64,000 bases of DNA, from assembly GCA_965202795.1 (NCBI GenBank), contig OZ241848.1:2425762-2489761 (forward strand). The letters run 5' to 3'. The DNA comes from JACOND01 sp965202795 (GTDB lineage: Bacteria; Bdellovibrionota; Bdellovibrionia; Bdellovibrionales; UBA1609). The notes below the pieces were generated by a model, which saw only the letters and a program-made list of their open reading frames with translations, was not told the DNA's origin and made no database searches. Every line of letters begins with the position of its first letter. Within the stretch, counting starts at the first letter, position 1. The translations under genes and the position numbers were made by a program. This document shows positions 35,091 through 44,945 of this stretch, in pieces.

Positions 35091-35356
35091 CCCCCCTGCC
35101 GCTCCTGGAGAGGCTTCTTGAGAGGGTTCTCTCTGCGGGATACAAACCTTCCGCGCCCCGCGGCGCGGCCTCCTCAGTTTCAAACACTTCAAGCGCAAAG
35201 CCAAATCAAATCCTCCGCCCAGCCAGGCCCAAAAAATCCCCAAAAAAATCCCCAAAAAATTCCACAGACAAACCTCCAATCAAACCCCCAGGCAAATCCA
35301 AATCCCCGATCAAAACCTTGCCCGCAGCCCCGCAAAACCCCCAATCAAATCCCTTA
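35091..35356. other. A/C-rich low-complexity gap
   Basis: The 266-bp gap between the two beta-barrel genes has, from about 35190 to 35370, short direct repeats of CAAATCCC/CCCCAAAA type on the plus strand (T/G-rich on the coding strand). No gene is supported here. Confidence 0.5.
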
Positions 35357-36133
35357 TCAAATCAAAAAAATCAGCCCCACATTGGCCATCAAATTAAAAA
35401 TCACCCGTTTATGCTCCGGCTTCAGGTTTTGTGAGGGAACGGGGGGCGCCGTCTCGTTCGGCGCAACATAAAGCTCCTTCATTTTGGCCGGGGCCGGGCC
35501 GTAATAGCCATACATGATAAAATCCCCGCGGACAGCCAGCCATCTGGCGAGGTAGAGTTTTTGTCCAAAGCCTATATTCAGGGCGGGGGTTTTGCCGTTG
35601 TCGTTAAAGACCATCAGTCCAGGCCCTCCAAAGCCATAAATGGATAGATTCAGGACAAACCTTTTGGCCAGGCTGATTTTCCCGTAATAGGGGGTGTATT
35701 GGTAATTCACAAAGGCCATCATCAGGGGGTGCGGGGCGGCGCGCGGATGAAAGGACTTGCCTGCGGCGGCGGACTTTGTCGCCTCTATGTTTTTGGTTGT
35801 TTCCTCGTAGCGGCTGGCGTAGGGCGGAAAGTAAGACCCCATGAGGCTGACCCCGTGATGCTCCGCAAAATAAAAGGCCAGAAGCCCGGTCGCATACCAT
35901 GGGAAGTAATACGGCTCGTCCAGGCCGTAGCTTCCGCTCAGTCCCAGCTCAATCCGGTTTTTCAGGGTCACGCGGCGGTCTAAGACCATTTTGGGGTCTT
36001 TAAAAAGGGGGAGGACAGACTCCCGCGCCAGCTCCTCCCTGGGGAATCGGATCTTGACCGCTCCGGCGGGGGGGGCGGCTGCCGCCCAGGCGCAGCCAAT
36101 CAAAAAAACAGCCAAACATCTCTGGAGCGGCAC
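35357..36133 (-). CDS. Outer-membrane beta-barrel protein, Glt-like (first gene)
   Basis: 258 residues, GTG start at 36133, signal peptide MPLQRCLAVFLIGCAWAAAA. Mature protein: ELGLSGSYGLDEPYYFPWYA, LLAFYFAEHHGVSLMGSYF, FVLNLSIYGFGGPGLMVFND, NIGFGQKLYLARWLAVRGDF and the terminal VIFNLMANVGLIFLI read as amphipathic strands of a small barrel. It has the same strand plan as the next gene, including the aromatic YGxGGxG turn. It probably opens the operon; its upstream region is shared with the divergent lipoprotein gene at 36272. Confidence 0.7.
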   Translation of the reverse strand: MPLQRCLAVFLIGCAWAAAAPPAGAVKIRFPREELARESVLPLFKDPKMVLDRRVTLKNRIELGLSGSYGLDEPYYFPWYATGLLAFYFAEHHGVSLMGSYFPPYASRYEETTKNIEATKSAAAGKSFHPRAAPHPLMMAFVNYQYTPYYGKISLAKRFVLNLSIYGFGGPGLMVFNDNGKTPALNIGFGQKLYLARWLAVRGDFIMYGYYGPAPAKMKELYVAPNETAPPVPSQNLKPEHKRVIFNLMANVGLIFLI

Positions 36134-36271
36134 AGCCCGATTATAGCCCTCTTCAATGCCTGATTAAAGGGCGCCAGCTGGGCTAAGGTCCTGCCCTTTG
36201 GCAAATAACACAAAAAAAATAAAGTCTTCCGCGAGGCCCTGCCGATAAAGGGTATTGAGAGGACCCCCCCT

Positions 36272-37318
36272 ATGCCCAGCTGCCCCGCCCCGCTTTTTTT
36301 TGTTTCTCTGAGTCTGCTGATCAGCGGCTGCGGCTATGCGCCTCTTGCCGGCCAGCAGGGGCCTTACGGCCAGCCGGGGCCTTACGGCCAGCAACAAAGG
36401 TATCCTTATCAGCAGCCTTACGGCCAGCCTTCCAGGGAGCGGACAGACGACAGCCGCGATCGCGATCGCGATGCAAGGGACTCCCGCGATGAGAGGGGCT
36501 CCCGCGATGATGACCGCCGGAGCAGCCGAAGCAGCCGGAGCAGCCGCGGCAGCGACTGCGAGGGCGACCGAAAATGCGAAAACATGTGCAAAGAGATCTT
36601 CCGAAGCTCCCGCGCCCGCGGAAAATGCGAAGACCTTTCTGTCGGAGCAGTGGAGCGCCTGTTTGCTGTGTTTGAGGCTCTTGAAAAGCCTAAAACCTCT
36701 GATCTGCGGGACATCACCTTTGACGATTTTGACGAGTTAATGCAAATCAGCACCGCCCCTCTGGAGGATGAAATTGAAAACTACTCCAACAGGGAAACTA
36801 GGGAATTCCTCGCCTGGGTTTTGGAAGATCTGCAAACCACAGAGTTTCTTATTGAATTGGACAGTGACTACACAATGCTGGAAAATCTTTTGGATAATAT
36901 GAAGACCGGCAAGCCTTTGGATGGCCTTAAAAGCAACATTGATCGAGGAACCCTCATAGAGATTGCCATCCGGGAGGATGAGGATTTCGATATTGTCCTG
37001 GAATGGATCCATGGATACTTGGAGTCTGGCGGGGATAAACTCTCAGAATGCGGCGGCAGTGATCCTGATAAGTGCACACTTGGAAGGTATTGCTATATTG
37101 GTAATCCCATAAAAACTACATATAGAAAGAAAATTATGGATGTCAATGGAGATTTTGGGGATCTCGTACGGGAATTAGTTGAAGCTGATTCCACTACTTC
37201 CAACTTTGACGAAGATGATGACTATAAAAAGTATTGTAAAACATCTCTCTGTAACGATGATGGTCTTCCTTCAGGCACTTATAACAAAGCTCCAACTTTC
37301 GCAGCGCCATGCAACTGA
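36272..37318 (+). CDS. Lipoprotein, acidic Cys family (paralogue of 12454 gene)
   Basis: 348 residues. Lipoprotein signal MPSCPAPLFFVSLSLLISGC, then a GPYGQ repeat segment and an Arg/Asp/Ser linker. The domain shares CEGDRKCENMCKEIF, KCEDLSVGAVERL and PLEDEIENYSNRETREFLAWV with the gene at 12454, confirming one family. Base composition falls from GC-rich to AT-rich from about residue 160 on, and the last third (YCYIGNPIKTTYRKKIMDVN onward) has no counterpart in the paralogue. The gene therefore seems to span, or to be fused across, the border with the AT-rich island. Surface or periplasmic lipoprotein; function unknown. Confidence 0.75.
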   Translation: MPSCPAPLFFVSLSLLISGCGYAPLAGQQGPYGQPGPYGQQQRYPYQQPYGQPSRERTDDSRDRDRDARDSRDERGSRDDDRRSSRSSRSSRGSDCEGDRKCENMCKEIFRSSRARGKCEDLSVGAVERLFAVFEALEKPKTSDLRDITFDDFDELMQISTAPLEDEIENYSNRETREFLAWVLEDLQTTEFLIELDSDYTMLENLLDNMKTGKPLDGLKSNIDRGTLIEIAIREDEDFDIVLEWIHGYLESGGDKLSECGGSDPDKCTLGRYCYIGNPIKTTYRKKIMDVNGDFGDLVRELVEADSTTSNFDEDDDYKKYCKTSLCNDDGLPSGTYNKAPTFAAPCN

Positions 37319-37431
37319 CAAGCAGAGTTATACTCTCGCTCCCTTTAAATCTCTTCCCTCCTCAATCCTCCCTGCCCTGCAGGCTTAGCTATATCTCAAA
37401 ATTTGAGGGTTTTAAAACTTCCTCCCGCCCG

Positions 37432-37560
37432 CGCGCGGGCGCAACTCCGGCTCAAACATTTCTCAGACGCTTCCCCTTACCTACCGTCCGAGTACGGGCG
37501 CTCTCAAAATTGCGCATAATAACAACCTCCGTTAGCTATCGCCTTCCAAACCTCCCCTGA
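37432..37560. repeat. Direct repeat, left edge of defence island
   Basis: About 120 bp highly similar to 52371-52490: both contain GCTCAAACATTTCTCAGACGC, CTACCGTCCGAGTA, GGGCGCTC and AAAATTGCGCATAATAAC in the same order and orientation. The two copies flank the AbiTii/Avs and TrlF cassettes. Between 37319 and 37773 no gene is seen. Confidence 0.75.
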
Positions 37561-37773
37561 GAATTTAATCCTCCACAAGGCGTTTTCCTCGCTCCTAATG
37601 AGGCGCAAGCCTCATATCTTATAAACAAGCATATCCATAAAAAACACAATGTGTCAATTTTGCGGCGGCCTATGCCGGCAAAACCAGCTTGATACCCTGT
37701 AGCTTCCTGTGGGGAGACTTCATTAAACACGCTCTAGATCGGATCTGAGAAGTAAGCGCTTGTTACGTATTAT

Positions 37774-38826
37774 TTATAATCCCCCCAGGCTCTTGTTGTC
37801 AAGAGCTGTTTTTTTGGAAAAATCAGGCTGATTTTCCTGTAAAGATAATATATCACTTAAAATTAATGATGTATAGACAAAATAATTTTCCGCTTCTGAT
37901 TTATCTTTCAAAACATGGTGTGATCCTTTCTGCGCAGCATTTGAAATAGCGTCTAATCTGTCTCCTAGAAATTTTAATTGAGAGCCGACAACCTTAGAAT
38001 ATGTGGATGAGGATTTGTTTTTTTCCACAAAAGCAATAAGCCTGTTTATATATTGTTCTTCTCCAGCTTTTATGCTTTTTCCATTTGCTTTTATATTTTC
38101 CTTTTGAGGAGGAAAAACAACATCTGCAATGGATTTCAACAGTCTGCGGCAGGTGTGCGCGGCATTTGACCAATCTTCCTCGTTTGAAGATTTTAAATTT
38201 TCTATTATAGAATTTAACTTCTTAACTCCATCAGGGGCAATTTGTGAAATTCTGATCCTAACAAGTTCTAAATTAGAAAGAAATACATCATATAAATTTT
38301 CTCCAAATTCTAACTCAACATTTTTTTCCATTATATAATTATATATAAATGCTTTTCTCTCAGATAATTGCTGTTCCAATACACGCAGAGCTAATAGAAT
38401 ATTTTTCCTCTCTTGTCTATTTCCAACAGGAGCAGAAATCTGTTGAAATCGATTTGCAGATGACAAGCTGACATCTGGATCAACAGACACTCTAAGAGCT
38501 TCTATATAAGCTCTCTTTTCCGAAATCATTTGATCAATAGAACGAGCATATGCTTTTCCCTTACCTTGACTGTTTGTAGAACTTCTGTTGGCTAACTGGG
38601 CAATTTTAGAAACATCTGGAGGCATCCCATCAGAAAATGAATAATATCCAGATACCTCAAACAGAAAAGCCTTTTTATAATCAAATTCACCAAGGAGATG
38701 GGCTAACCTAGCTGTTTTTAAAGCTATGTTGGAAAGTGGGATTTCAGACAGTTCAAAATTTCTTAGTATCTCTCTGGATAAAATCAGAGCTTCCGCATGT
38801 TTGTTTTTATTTTGTATATTATCCAT
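37774..38826 (-). CDS. AbiTii-domain protein
   Basis: 350 residues. The N terminus (residues 1-65) matches the AbiTii pattern: SREILRNFELSEIPLSNIALKTARLAHLL and FLFEVSGYYSF (the usual ExxGY). The rest is helical, with CRRLLKSIADVVFPP near the middle and no enzymatic motif. AbiTii occurs in standalone and multi-gene abortive-infection loci; its mechanism is unknown. AT-rich codon use contrasts with the left half of the window. An IS element sits 26 bp upstream of the start, between this gene and the Avs gene that probably once shared its transcript. Confidence 0.72.
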   Translation of the reverse strand: MDNIQNKNKHAEALILSREILRNFELSEIPLSNIALKTARLAHLLGEFDYKKAFLFEVSGYYSFSDGMPPDVSKIAQLANRSSTNSQGKGKAYARSIDQMISEKRAYIEALRVSVDPDVSLSSANRFQQISAPVGNRQERKNILLALRVLEQQLSERKAFIYNYIMEKNVELEFGENLYDVFLSNLELVRIRISQIAPDGVKKLNSIIENLKSSNEEDWSNAAHTCRRLLKSIADVVFPPQKENIKANGKSIKAGEEQYINRLIAFVEKNKSSSTYSKVVGSQLKFLGDRLDAISNAAQKGSHHVLKDKSEAENYFVYTSLILSDILSLQENQPDFSKKTALDNKSLGGL

Positions 38827-38843
38827 TTTTTATCCGTTTTTTG

Positions 38844-39636
38844 TCTTTGATAGGCGTTGTTGTATATGGGGTTTAAGAGACACAGTTTCTTGCCAGATAT
38901 TTCATTGCTGGGCCTTTGGGCAGGTCATCATATTCATCAGCTTACACTTTAAAAGCGCCTTAAACCGAAACATAGCTGTTTCAGCCAAAGACCTCCGGCT
39001 GTAGCCGCTCTTCTTCCTCCACCTCTTCCTCCCTTTCCGGCGGATCATCCTGATATGCTCATCCCTGTCCAAAGGAGCCTCAGCCCTGTTCCCATGCCTT
39101 TGAATCTTTGCCCCGCGCCGCGGGGGAAAGATCCCATGAATGCCTGCCGAACGGCAAAAATCCCAGCAATTTGACGCATCATATGCCCCATCGCCGCTGA
39201 CACAAGACACCTGACCCTCATAACCCCTCAGCATCTCCGGCAGCAGCTCATTATCCTTAAAAGAGTTGTCCGTCAGAGAAACAGACAATATCTCACTGTC
39301 GCTCTCATCTACACAAAGATGCAGCTTTCTCCAAGTCCGCCTCTTTGAATAGCCATGCTGACGAACCTTCCACTCCCCCTCGCCAAAAAACTTAAGCCCT
39401 GTGCTGTCCACCACAACATAACTAGGACGCAGCCAGATCCTTGGAAATCAAAAAAATTATGGCGCTCTGTTGATCAGCTCCTGATTATAAACTCTCCAAT
39501 TTATCTTTCTCTTTTTTGTTGCCATTGGACACCTCCTCAGGGGTTATATGTCCAATCATAGCGCCAGTAAAACGCCGATAACACTGGGCTTTAGTCCAGA
39601 AATGGCCGTCTTACTTGCAACAACGCCTCTTTGATA
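38844..39636 (-). mobile_element. IS903-group element, internally deleted, with 9-bp target duplication
   Basis: Element 38853-39627 with terminal inverted repeats GGCGTTGTTG / CAACAACGCC, flanked on both sides by the identical 9 bp TCTTTGATA (38844-38852 and 39628-39636). Inverted-repeat type, 9-bp duplication and transposase all fit the IS903 group of IS5. At 775 bp it is about 280 bp shorter than a complete copy. It inserted between the Avs and AbiTii genes. Confidence 0.9.
38902..39525 (-). pseudogene. Broken IS5/IS903 transposase
   Basis: Start at 39525 (AGGAGGT upstream) gives MATKKRKINWRVYNQELIN and then a stop. After an internal deletion of perhaps 100 codons and a frame change the C-terminal part resumes as VDSTGLKFFGEGEWKVRQHG (DDE first Asp), CVSGDGAYDASNCWD (second Asp) and RRSLAETAMFRFKALL (Glu). 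The protein cannot be made intact, so the element cannot move on its own. Confidence 0.9.
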
Positions 39637-39685
39637 AATAACATCAAAGGCCATATTAAAAAGAGAGCTTGTTTTTGAACATTAA

Positions 39686-42600
39686 TTACAGTATGTGTTC
39701 TCTCAGACGATAAGCCGCCGCTGAGCCTTTTTCAATTAAAAAATTTAAAACGATAAGAATTTGCTGCCTTTTCTGAAAGTCTGTTTTGATTATTTGGCGA
39801 TTCTCAAAAATATAGCCTCTTATAAGGTTCTCCATGTAAAAAACAGTATTTGTTTCCAACCCTATTTTAGATAAATTTGGATTACTCTTGATAATATCGC
39901 TTATCCAAAATATCCCATTATTTTTAAAAGAGCTTCCAATGCCATTCAAAAATATTAAAATAGAATCCAAAACTACAGGATGATGCCCGATATCCTTGGA
40001 AACCTCTTTAAAAAACATTTTTTCTCTTTCTTTTAATGAATGCCAGTCTCTTGCGTCTTTTTTCCACAAAGGGCCAGCCAACAAATAGTTATAGATAACA
40101 GTATCAAAGTTAGATATATTTTTTTGACATATTTCTTTTATTTTTGGATAAAATAGATTCCATACAGTCCAAAAATTCTCATATTGGCTCAGTTTATCCT
40201 CTGCAGAAACAAATGAGCTGAAAAAAAGCTCTTGATATCCTGGCGCTCTTATTTTTTCAAAATTATCAAGAAAAGGCTTTAAATAAGCTCCAATCTCTTC
40301 CGTCTTTAAAGTTAAAATAAAGTCCGCAAATTTTTTCATAAACCTAAATTTCAGCTCATAGCTGTTTGACAGCCCATTGGATATAAAAAGCTTTTCCAGA
40401 CATGCGGCGGTTATATTTTTTATAAACTCTTTATGCTCTTCATTTTCTATTTTTAAAGGCAACATTTCAAAAGCTGTTATTAAATTATCTAAACGAAATT
40501 CTTTTAAATTGGATGTTTCAGACACTGCTTTATATGTTAGGCTGCATCCAATGATATCTTCCATATCTTTTTTATGGCTTTTAAAAAATTCTTCTAATAT
40601 TTGGCTTGCTGATTTAAATTTTCTGTTATCAGAAATTCTGCTCATAGATGGCTGATTTTCCATTCTTAAACTGTCAAATTTTTGTTTTAACAGCAAATAT
40701 CCCAAAAATAATGAATGAGCGTCTTCAAAATTTTCTTCCTCCCACATACCAGAAATTGCGCTTATAATATGCTTGTTTAAATCCCCTTCTTTAATAAGAA
40801 GCTTAAACAGCATTGATTTTATTTGAGATTTTTTTTCAGGAAGCGCGTTAATTGCAAAAGAGAGGGTTTTAATCACCACATCAGCGTCAGAAACAGACCA
40901 TGGATTATCATCTTGAATTAGATAAGAAGCGCATTTTACAATTATTTCCCAGCAAAATATTTTATCTTCCTGATTGAGTTGATCAAGATGATCTCGTATT
41001 AAAACAGCGCAAGCATATAAAGGAATAGAATGATTTGCTGTGCGGAAACCGTTTTCATTTTCTTGTTCTCTCTCCAGCATTATTCTTTGATGAGCTGCAA
41101 ATGAAGGCGCTTGTTTTGAAAAAAATGGGAAAGTAAAATCTCCTGGTATATTTTCTAATTTTTGGATTATATCTTTCGTTTCTTTGATGACCAATTTTGG
41201 ATTGTTTTCATATTTTAGATAATCTTTATTTTTATGCTCTGCTCTGTTTTCAAACTTATATTCTGCCCATAATTTCAACAGGAAATATTTATTTTCCTTA
41301 TTGAGCTTCTTTAAAATATCTTCACTATGTTTTTTTAAATATGGTTCAACCTCTGGATTAAATTTTATCAATTTTTGTCCGTTTATTTTTTCAACAGTTA
41401 GTTTCATCTTCCGATAATCCATTCTGGCTAAACATAACTTCCATTTTCTATCTTTTTCTATTTCATCATTTTGCTTAGGAAGATGTTGATAATAATTATC
41501 AAATATTTTCCATAAAGTTTGTTGTCTATTGTTTTTTTCTTGTTTAGTTATCTTATTAAAAGAATAAAATTGATATTGAAGAGCTAAAAGCTCAAGTGAG
41601 TTTTTTCTATGTTCTAATTTATGAAATTTCATTCTCTCATTGTTAAAAAGAGGCTCTTCATTAGATAAAATAAAATTTATAGGTCTCTGATCTGACATTG
41701 CTCGAAGTTTATCACAAATAATAAACTCTTTTGTTTTGAAGAGTATTTTTGCGACATTAAAGGTTTTCTCAGGATATGCCAAAACAATACTTCCCACAAC
41801 AGCTGAAATGGATGAGGATTTTGAATTTTTAAGCAAATATAATAACCGCTCTTCCAATGCGCTGGAATCCATGTCTTTACAATTTTCAAGAAAATATCTT
41901 TCCAAAGCCATGTGCATTGATTCTAGAAGATGTGGAGCTGCTTGATTTCCTCTATACATATTCCACAGCATAGGGTTGAAATACTGTTTAACAGAGACCT
42001 GATCATCAATAAAAACTTCTACTTCTTCTAGCTCTCTTGCAAATTTTGAGCTTGCAAGATTCTCAATAGATTTATTTGTAAAAGATAAAATGAAATCAAC
42101 AGTTCTCTTATATGAGAAGATAAGAAGTGGAAGTATAGGTGTGTTGAAAGGACTTGGAGGAAAATATTTAAATTTATAATGGTTTGTTATAGAAAAACAC
42201 TTTTCAAGATTAAGTCCTCGATCTGGAATTGGGATTTTTCCTAAAGTTAATTTTTCTTTCTTAGGTTGATAAGCCCAAAAAAGATCAGCTAGCTGCATCA
42301 CTTGTTCAGGAACATTTTTTATTGCCTCTATGCTTTCCATTGGCTCTGATAAAACAGAGTGAGCTAATTGATAATATCTGCTGTTATGCTTAGTTTCCCT
42401 TTTAGAAATGACTGGTTGAAAGATTTTTTTCAACTCTTCTTTAACTTCAAAAGAGCCATTGAATATTGTTTTTATAAGCTGTTTTTTAATATCTTTGTAT
42501 TTGAAGCTATATTCTTCATCCATAATTTTTTCATAATAAAATAAGGCTAACTGACTTGCATTTTTTGTTGTTTTGCCTTTTTTGTTTTTTATATTCCAAT

Positions 42601-44575
42601 CTTCAATGACCGGCAGAATCAAATTTATAAAAGATAAATCAAAGTTTTCTTTATGCTTATTTAAAAAATCTATTAAACAGATCCAGCCCTCTCCTTTGGG
42701 TTTTATAAATATAGTTTCAAATGCTTCTTTGTTTTTATCTGTTTCGGGAAGCCTATAAGCTTTAAATATGCTTTCATCAGCTTCTTTGCAGGCAATTCTT
42801 AACAGAAAAAGTAATTTATACAGCAACCTCTGCTCATAATGCGGCTGAAGCCTGTTTTGAAGTTTATTATCGGCGCTTTGTTTTGGCTTTTCTAATAATT
42901 CTGTTTCAAAAATTTTAAAAAAATGAGAGCAGTAGCTGGAAAGCAAAACAGACACTAAAATTTCATCCCTCCAGTGTTTTTTTATATCCTGATCTTGAAT
43001 GTTGCCTTCAATGAATGCCTTAATTTCTTGATTTTCAGCGCCTAATTTTTCAGAAAGCCAGCCCCTGAAAGCTCTGCGGACAGGCAAAGAATCTCCCATG
43101 CTGTTGAAAAAACTTTTATAATCTTCTTTATTGCAAAAAGCTCTTTCAATAATTGTATCTAATGCCCACTCTTCATAAATATCATGGGTTATGAAATGAC
43201 CTCCTCTTTTTTGATTATAGTTAATAATCTCATCAGCCTCTAATTTTTGTAATATATTTTGATCTAAGTGGGAGGTTTCTATGAAAAAATTGCCAGTAGT
43301 TGCTCTTTTTTTAGCTATACTTAAAAAATACCTCTCTCGCTTCCTGTGAATATTATTTCTTTTAAAAGAAGAATTTAATATTTTTTTATCCCATATAATT
43401 TTTTTGAACTTTGAGTAACTTGCAGCTTCCATTTCAGAGTAATTTCCAAGATATTCATTAAGATAAAAGGGCGTTTTTAAAAGATTTAACCATTTTGTAT
43501 TCTGCGGAAGATTAAAATTATATTTTCCGGAAAGCTCAGATATTTCTTTATCTGTAAGTTTTTGAATATTCAAATGAGAGCATTCAATCTTGTATATTTT
43601 TTCAAGCTGATAAACAAGATCATCAAAATAACTATATCTTGTTGTAAAGATAATGCGCCATTGAGCTTCAATCAAAGAAGATAAAAATTCTTGAAAAGGC
43701 TCTGTATTTTCTATATCAGACAATTTTTCTGCCGAATCAATAATGATATATTTTTTTTCAACTTTTTGATGAAATTCTATAAAATCTGACAAAGAAAAAT
43801 CCCCATAATCTTTAAATAGCTGATTGATATGAGGTTTATTGAACTCAACAGCCTTGAAAATAAAAAATGGATATTTATTTTTGTTTGCTTCATAAAAATC
43901 TTTTATGACTGCGGTTTTGCCCACTCCAGCTTCTCCGTTTAAGATAATTGGCCGTGAACAGCTTGAAGAAGCTGTTAATTTTTCTAAAATGTCTGATCTG
44001 TTTATTTTTATTTCTTGGTTGTTAAATTTTATTTCTGAATGTATCTGGTTTAAAATGCTTTGTGTGTGCCGAGACAGCTCGTTGATAAGATCAAAAGAGC
44101 TTTTTCCTTGTGTGAAAAAATGTTGAGCAATAATTTTATTTTCCTCGCATACAAAAGGAGATTCAAAAAAACTTCCTGTTCTCCATTCTATTTCTATCCT
44201 TTTATCCCTCGCATGGTTTTCAATTTCTATTTCATATTTTGATTTTGAATTGGTTTTTCCCTGTCCAAAATCTTGATTTGTATAAAAGAGTATTTTATTA
44301 ATTTTGGGATATTTCTTTTTTGTGACATCTATAGATTTCATAAAATCTTTTGTATGCTCTGATAACCTTGTTTCAAAAAATTTTGCCTGCCAGCCAATAT
44401 TTTGTCCATTTACATCAATAGGATTTGTTTCAATTCCTGCTTGGTTAATGTAACGCATAATTCCTTTAAGACGATTAAATTCCTCGCAGAACAGCAGATA
44501 ACAAAACCATTCAAAGATTTTTTGCTCTTTGCCGCTGAACTTGGCTTTAAAAATATTCCAATCAGGAGTAACCAT
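39686..44575 (-). CDS. Avs-like STAND NTPase with N-terminal PD-(D/E)XK domain
   Basis: 1629 residues. N-terminal nuclease domain (1 to about 140): NQAGIETNPID and IGWQAKFF (Gln63-x-Lys65) plus a C-terminal ILFYTNQDF strand fit the Mrr-like restriction fold found in Avs proteins. The STAND ATPase follows: Walker A GEAGVGKT (214-221), Walker B YIIID (276-280) and the sensor TTRYSYF near 313. About 1100 residues of helical repeats end the protein and should recognise a phage protein. In the Avs group, binding of a phage terminase or portal triggers tetramers and DNA cleavage. Size and domain order are closest to Avs4; that subtype is a guess. It works alone or with the AbiTii gene downstream. 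Confidence 0.82.
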   Translation of the reverse strand: MVTPDWNIFKAKFSGKEQKIFEWFCYLLFCEEFNRLKGIMRYINQAGIETNPIDVNGQNIGWQAKFFETRLSEHTKDFMKSIDVTKKKYPKINKILFYTNQDFGQGKTNSKSKYEIEIENHARDKRIEIEWRTGSFFESPFVCEENKIIAQHFFTQGKSSFDLINELSRHTQSILNQIHSEIKFNNQEIKINRSDILEKLTASSSCSRPIILNGEAGVGKTAVIKDFYEANKNKYPFFIFKAVEFNKPHINQLFKDYGDFSLSDFIEFHQKVEKKYIIIDSAEKLSDIENTEPFQEFLSSLIEAQWRIIFTTRYSYFDDLVYQLEKIYKIECSHLNIQKLTDKEISELSGKYNFNLPQNTKWLNLLKTPFYLNEYLGNYSEMEAASYSKFKKIIWDKKILNSSFKRNNIHRKRERYFLSIAKKRATTGNFFIETSHLDQNILQKLEADEIINYNQKRGGHFITHDIYEEWALDTIIERAFCNKEDYKSFFNSMGDSLPVRRAFRGWLSEKLGAENQEIKAFIEGNIQDQDIKKHWRDEILVSVLLSSYCSHFFKIFETELLEKPKQSADNKLQNRLQPHYEQRLLYKLLFLLRIACKEADESIFKAYRLPETDKNKEAFETIFIKPKGEGWICLIDFLNKHKENFDLSFINLILPVIEDWNIKNKKGKTTKNASQLALFYYEKIMDEEYSFKYKDIKKQLIKTIFNGSFEVKEELKKIFQPVISKRETKHNSRYYQLAHSVLSEPMESIEAIKNVPEQVMQLADLFWAYQPKKEKLTLGKIPIPDRGLNLEKCFSITNHYKFKYFPPSPFNTPILPLLIFSYKRTVDFILSFTNKSIENLASSKFARELEEVEVFIDDQVSVKQYFNPMLWNMYRGNQAAPHLLESMHMALERYFLENCKDMDSSALEERLLYLLKNSKSSSISAVVGSIVLAYPEKTFNVAKILFKTKEFIICDKLRAMSDQRPINFILSNEEPLFNNERMKFHKLEHRKNSLELLALQYQFYSFNKITKQEKNNRQQTLWKIFDNYYQHLPKQNDEIEKDRKWKLCLARMDYRKMKLTVEKINGQKLIKFNPEVEPYLKKHSEDILKKLNKENKYFLLKLWAEYKFENRAEHKNKDYLKYENNPKLVIKETKDIIQKLENIPGDFTFPFFSKQAPSFAAHQRIMLEREQENENGFRTANHSIPLYACAVLIRDHLDQLNQEDKIFCWEIIVKCASYLIQDDNPWSVSDADVVIKTLSFAINALPEKKSQIKSMLFKLLIKEGDLNKHIISAISGMWEEENFEDAHSLFLGYLLLKQKFDSLRMENQPSMSRISDNRKFKSASQILEEFFKSHKKDMEDIIGCSLTYKAVSETSNLKEFRLDNLITAFEMLPLKIENEEHKEFIKNITAACLEKLFISNGLSNSYELKFRFMKKFADFILTLKTEEIGAYLKPFLDNFEKIRAPGYQELFFSSFVSAEDKLSQYENFWTVWNLFYPKIKEICQKNISNFDTVIYNYLLAGPLWKKDARDWHSLKEREKMFFKEVSKDIGHHPVVLDSILIFLNGIGSSFKNNGIFWISDIIKSNPNLSKIGLETNTVFYMENLIRGYIFENRQIIKTDFQKRQQILIVLNFLIEKGSAAAYRLREHIL

Positions 44576-44945
44576 TAGATGAATATTTGTTAGATGAATA
44601 TCCGTATTGATTTTTTGATCTGATTTCTATAGTAAACAAGGTCCATTCTCCAGCCTGAAGCCGCTCCATGAGCCGAAAAAGCCCGTCATTGCCAAGGTTT
44701 CGGGAAGACACGGCAAGCATAGACACAGAACCCTCGTCATAATTTAAGCTTTTTCCCCAGGAACGGGCTTTCCGGCAGCGGCTTAGCGGCCTATCAGGGG
44801 GGCTTTCGTTATGATTCAGGCTTTTCCAGCAGTCCTCTCCTTCCCTCCCTGGCTGAACACTGCCAAAAAGAGAGCTTGTCCGCAAATCCGTTTAGGATAT
44901 TTTTTAAGGGTTCTTTTATTCATAAAGCACAGTTTAGGCAAAAAG
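44576..44945. other. Gap upstream of Avs gene, nothing recognised
   Basis: 370 bp of mixed composition between the Avs start and the GC-rich block. A minus-strand open frame (about 44562-44885) exists but resembles no family and lacks a ribosome binding site. Promoters of the Avs unit probably lie here. Confidence 0.45.

Noticed and set aside
37319..37773. A phage attachment site or tRNA at the island's left edge
   Set aside because: No tRNA fragment and no integrase gene were found; only the long direct repeat is supported.
44562..44885. A 107-residue minus-strand frame upstream of the Avs gene
   Set aside because: No start signal, no recognised domain, and composition unlike the neighbouring genes.
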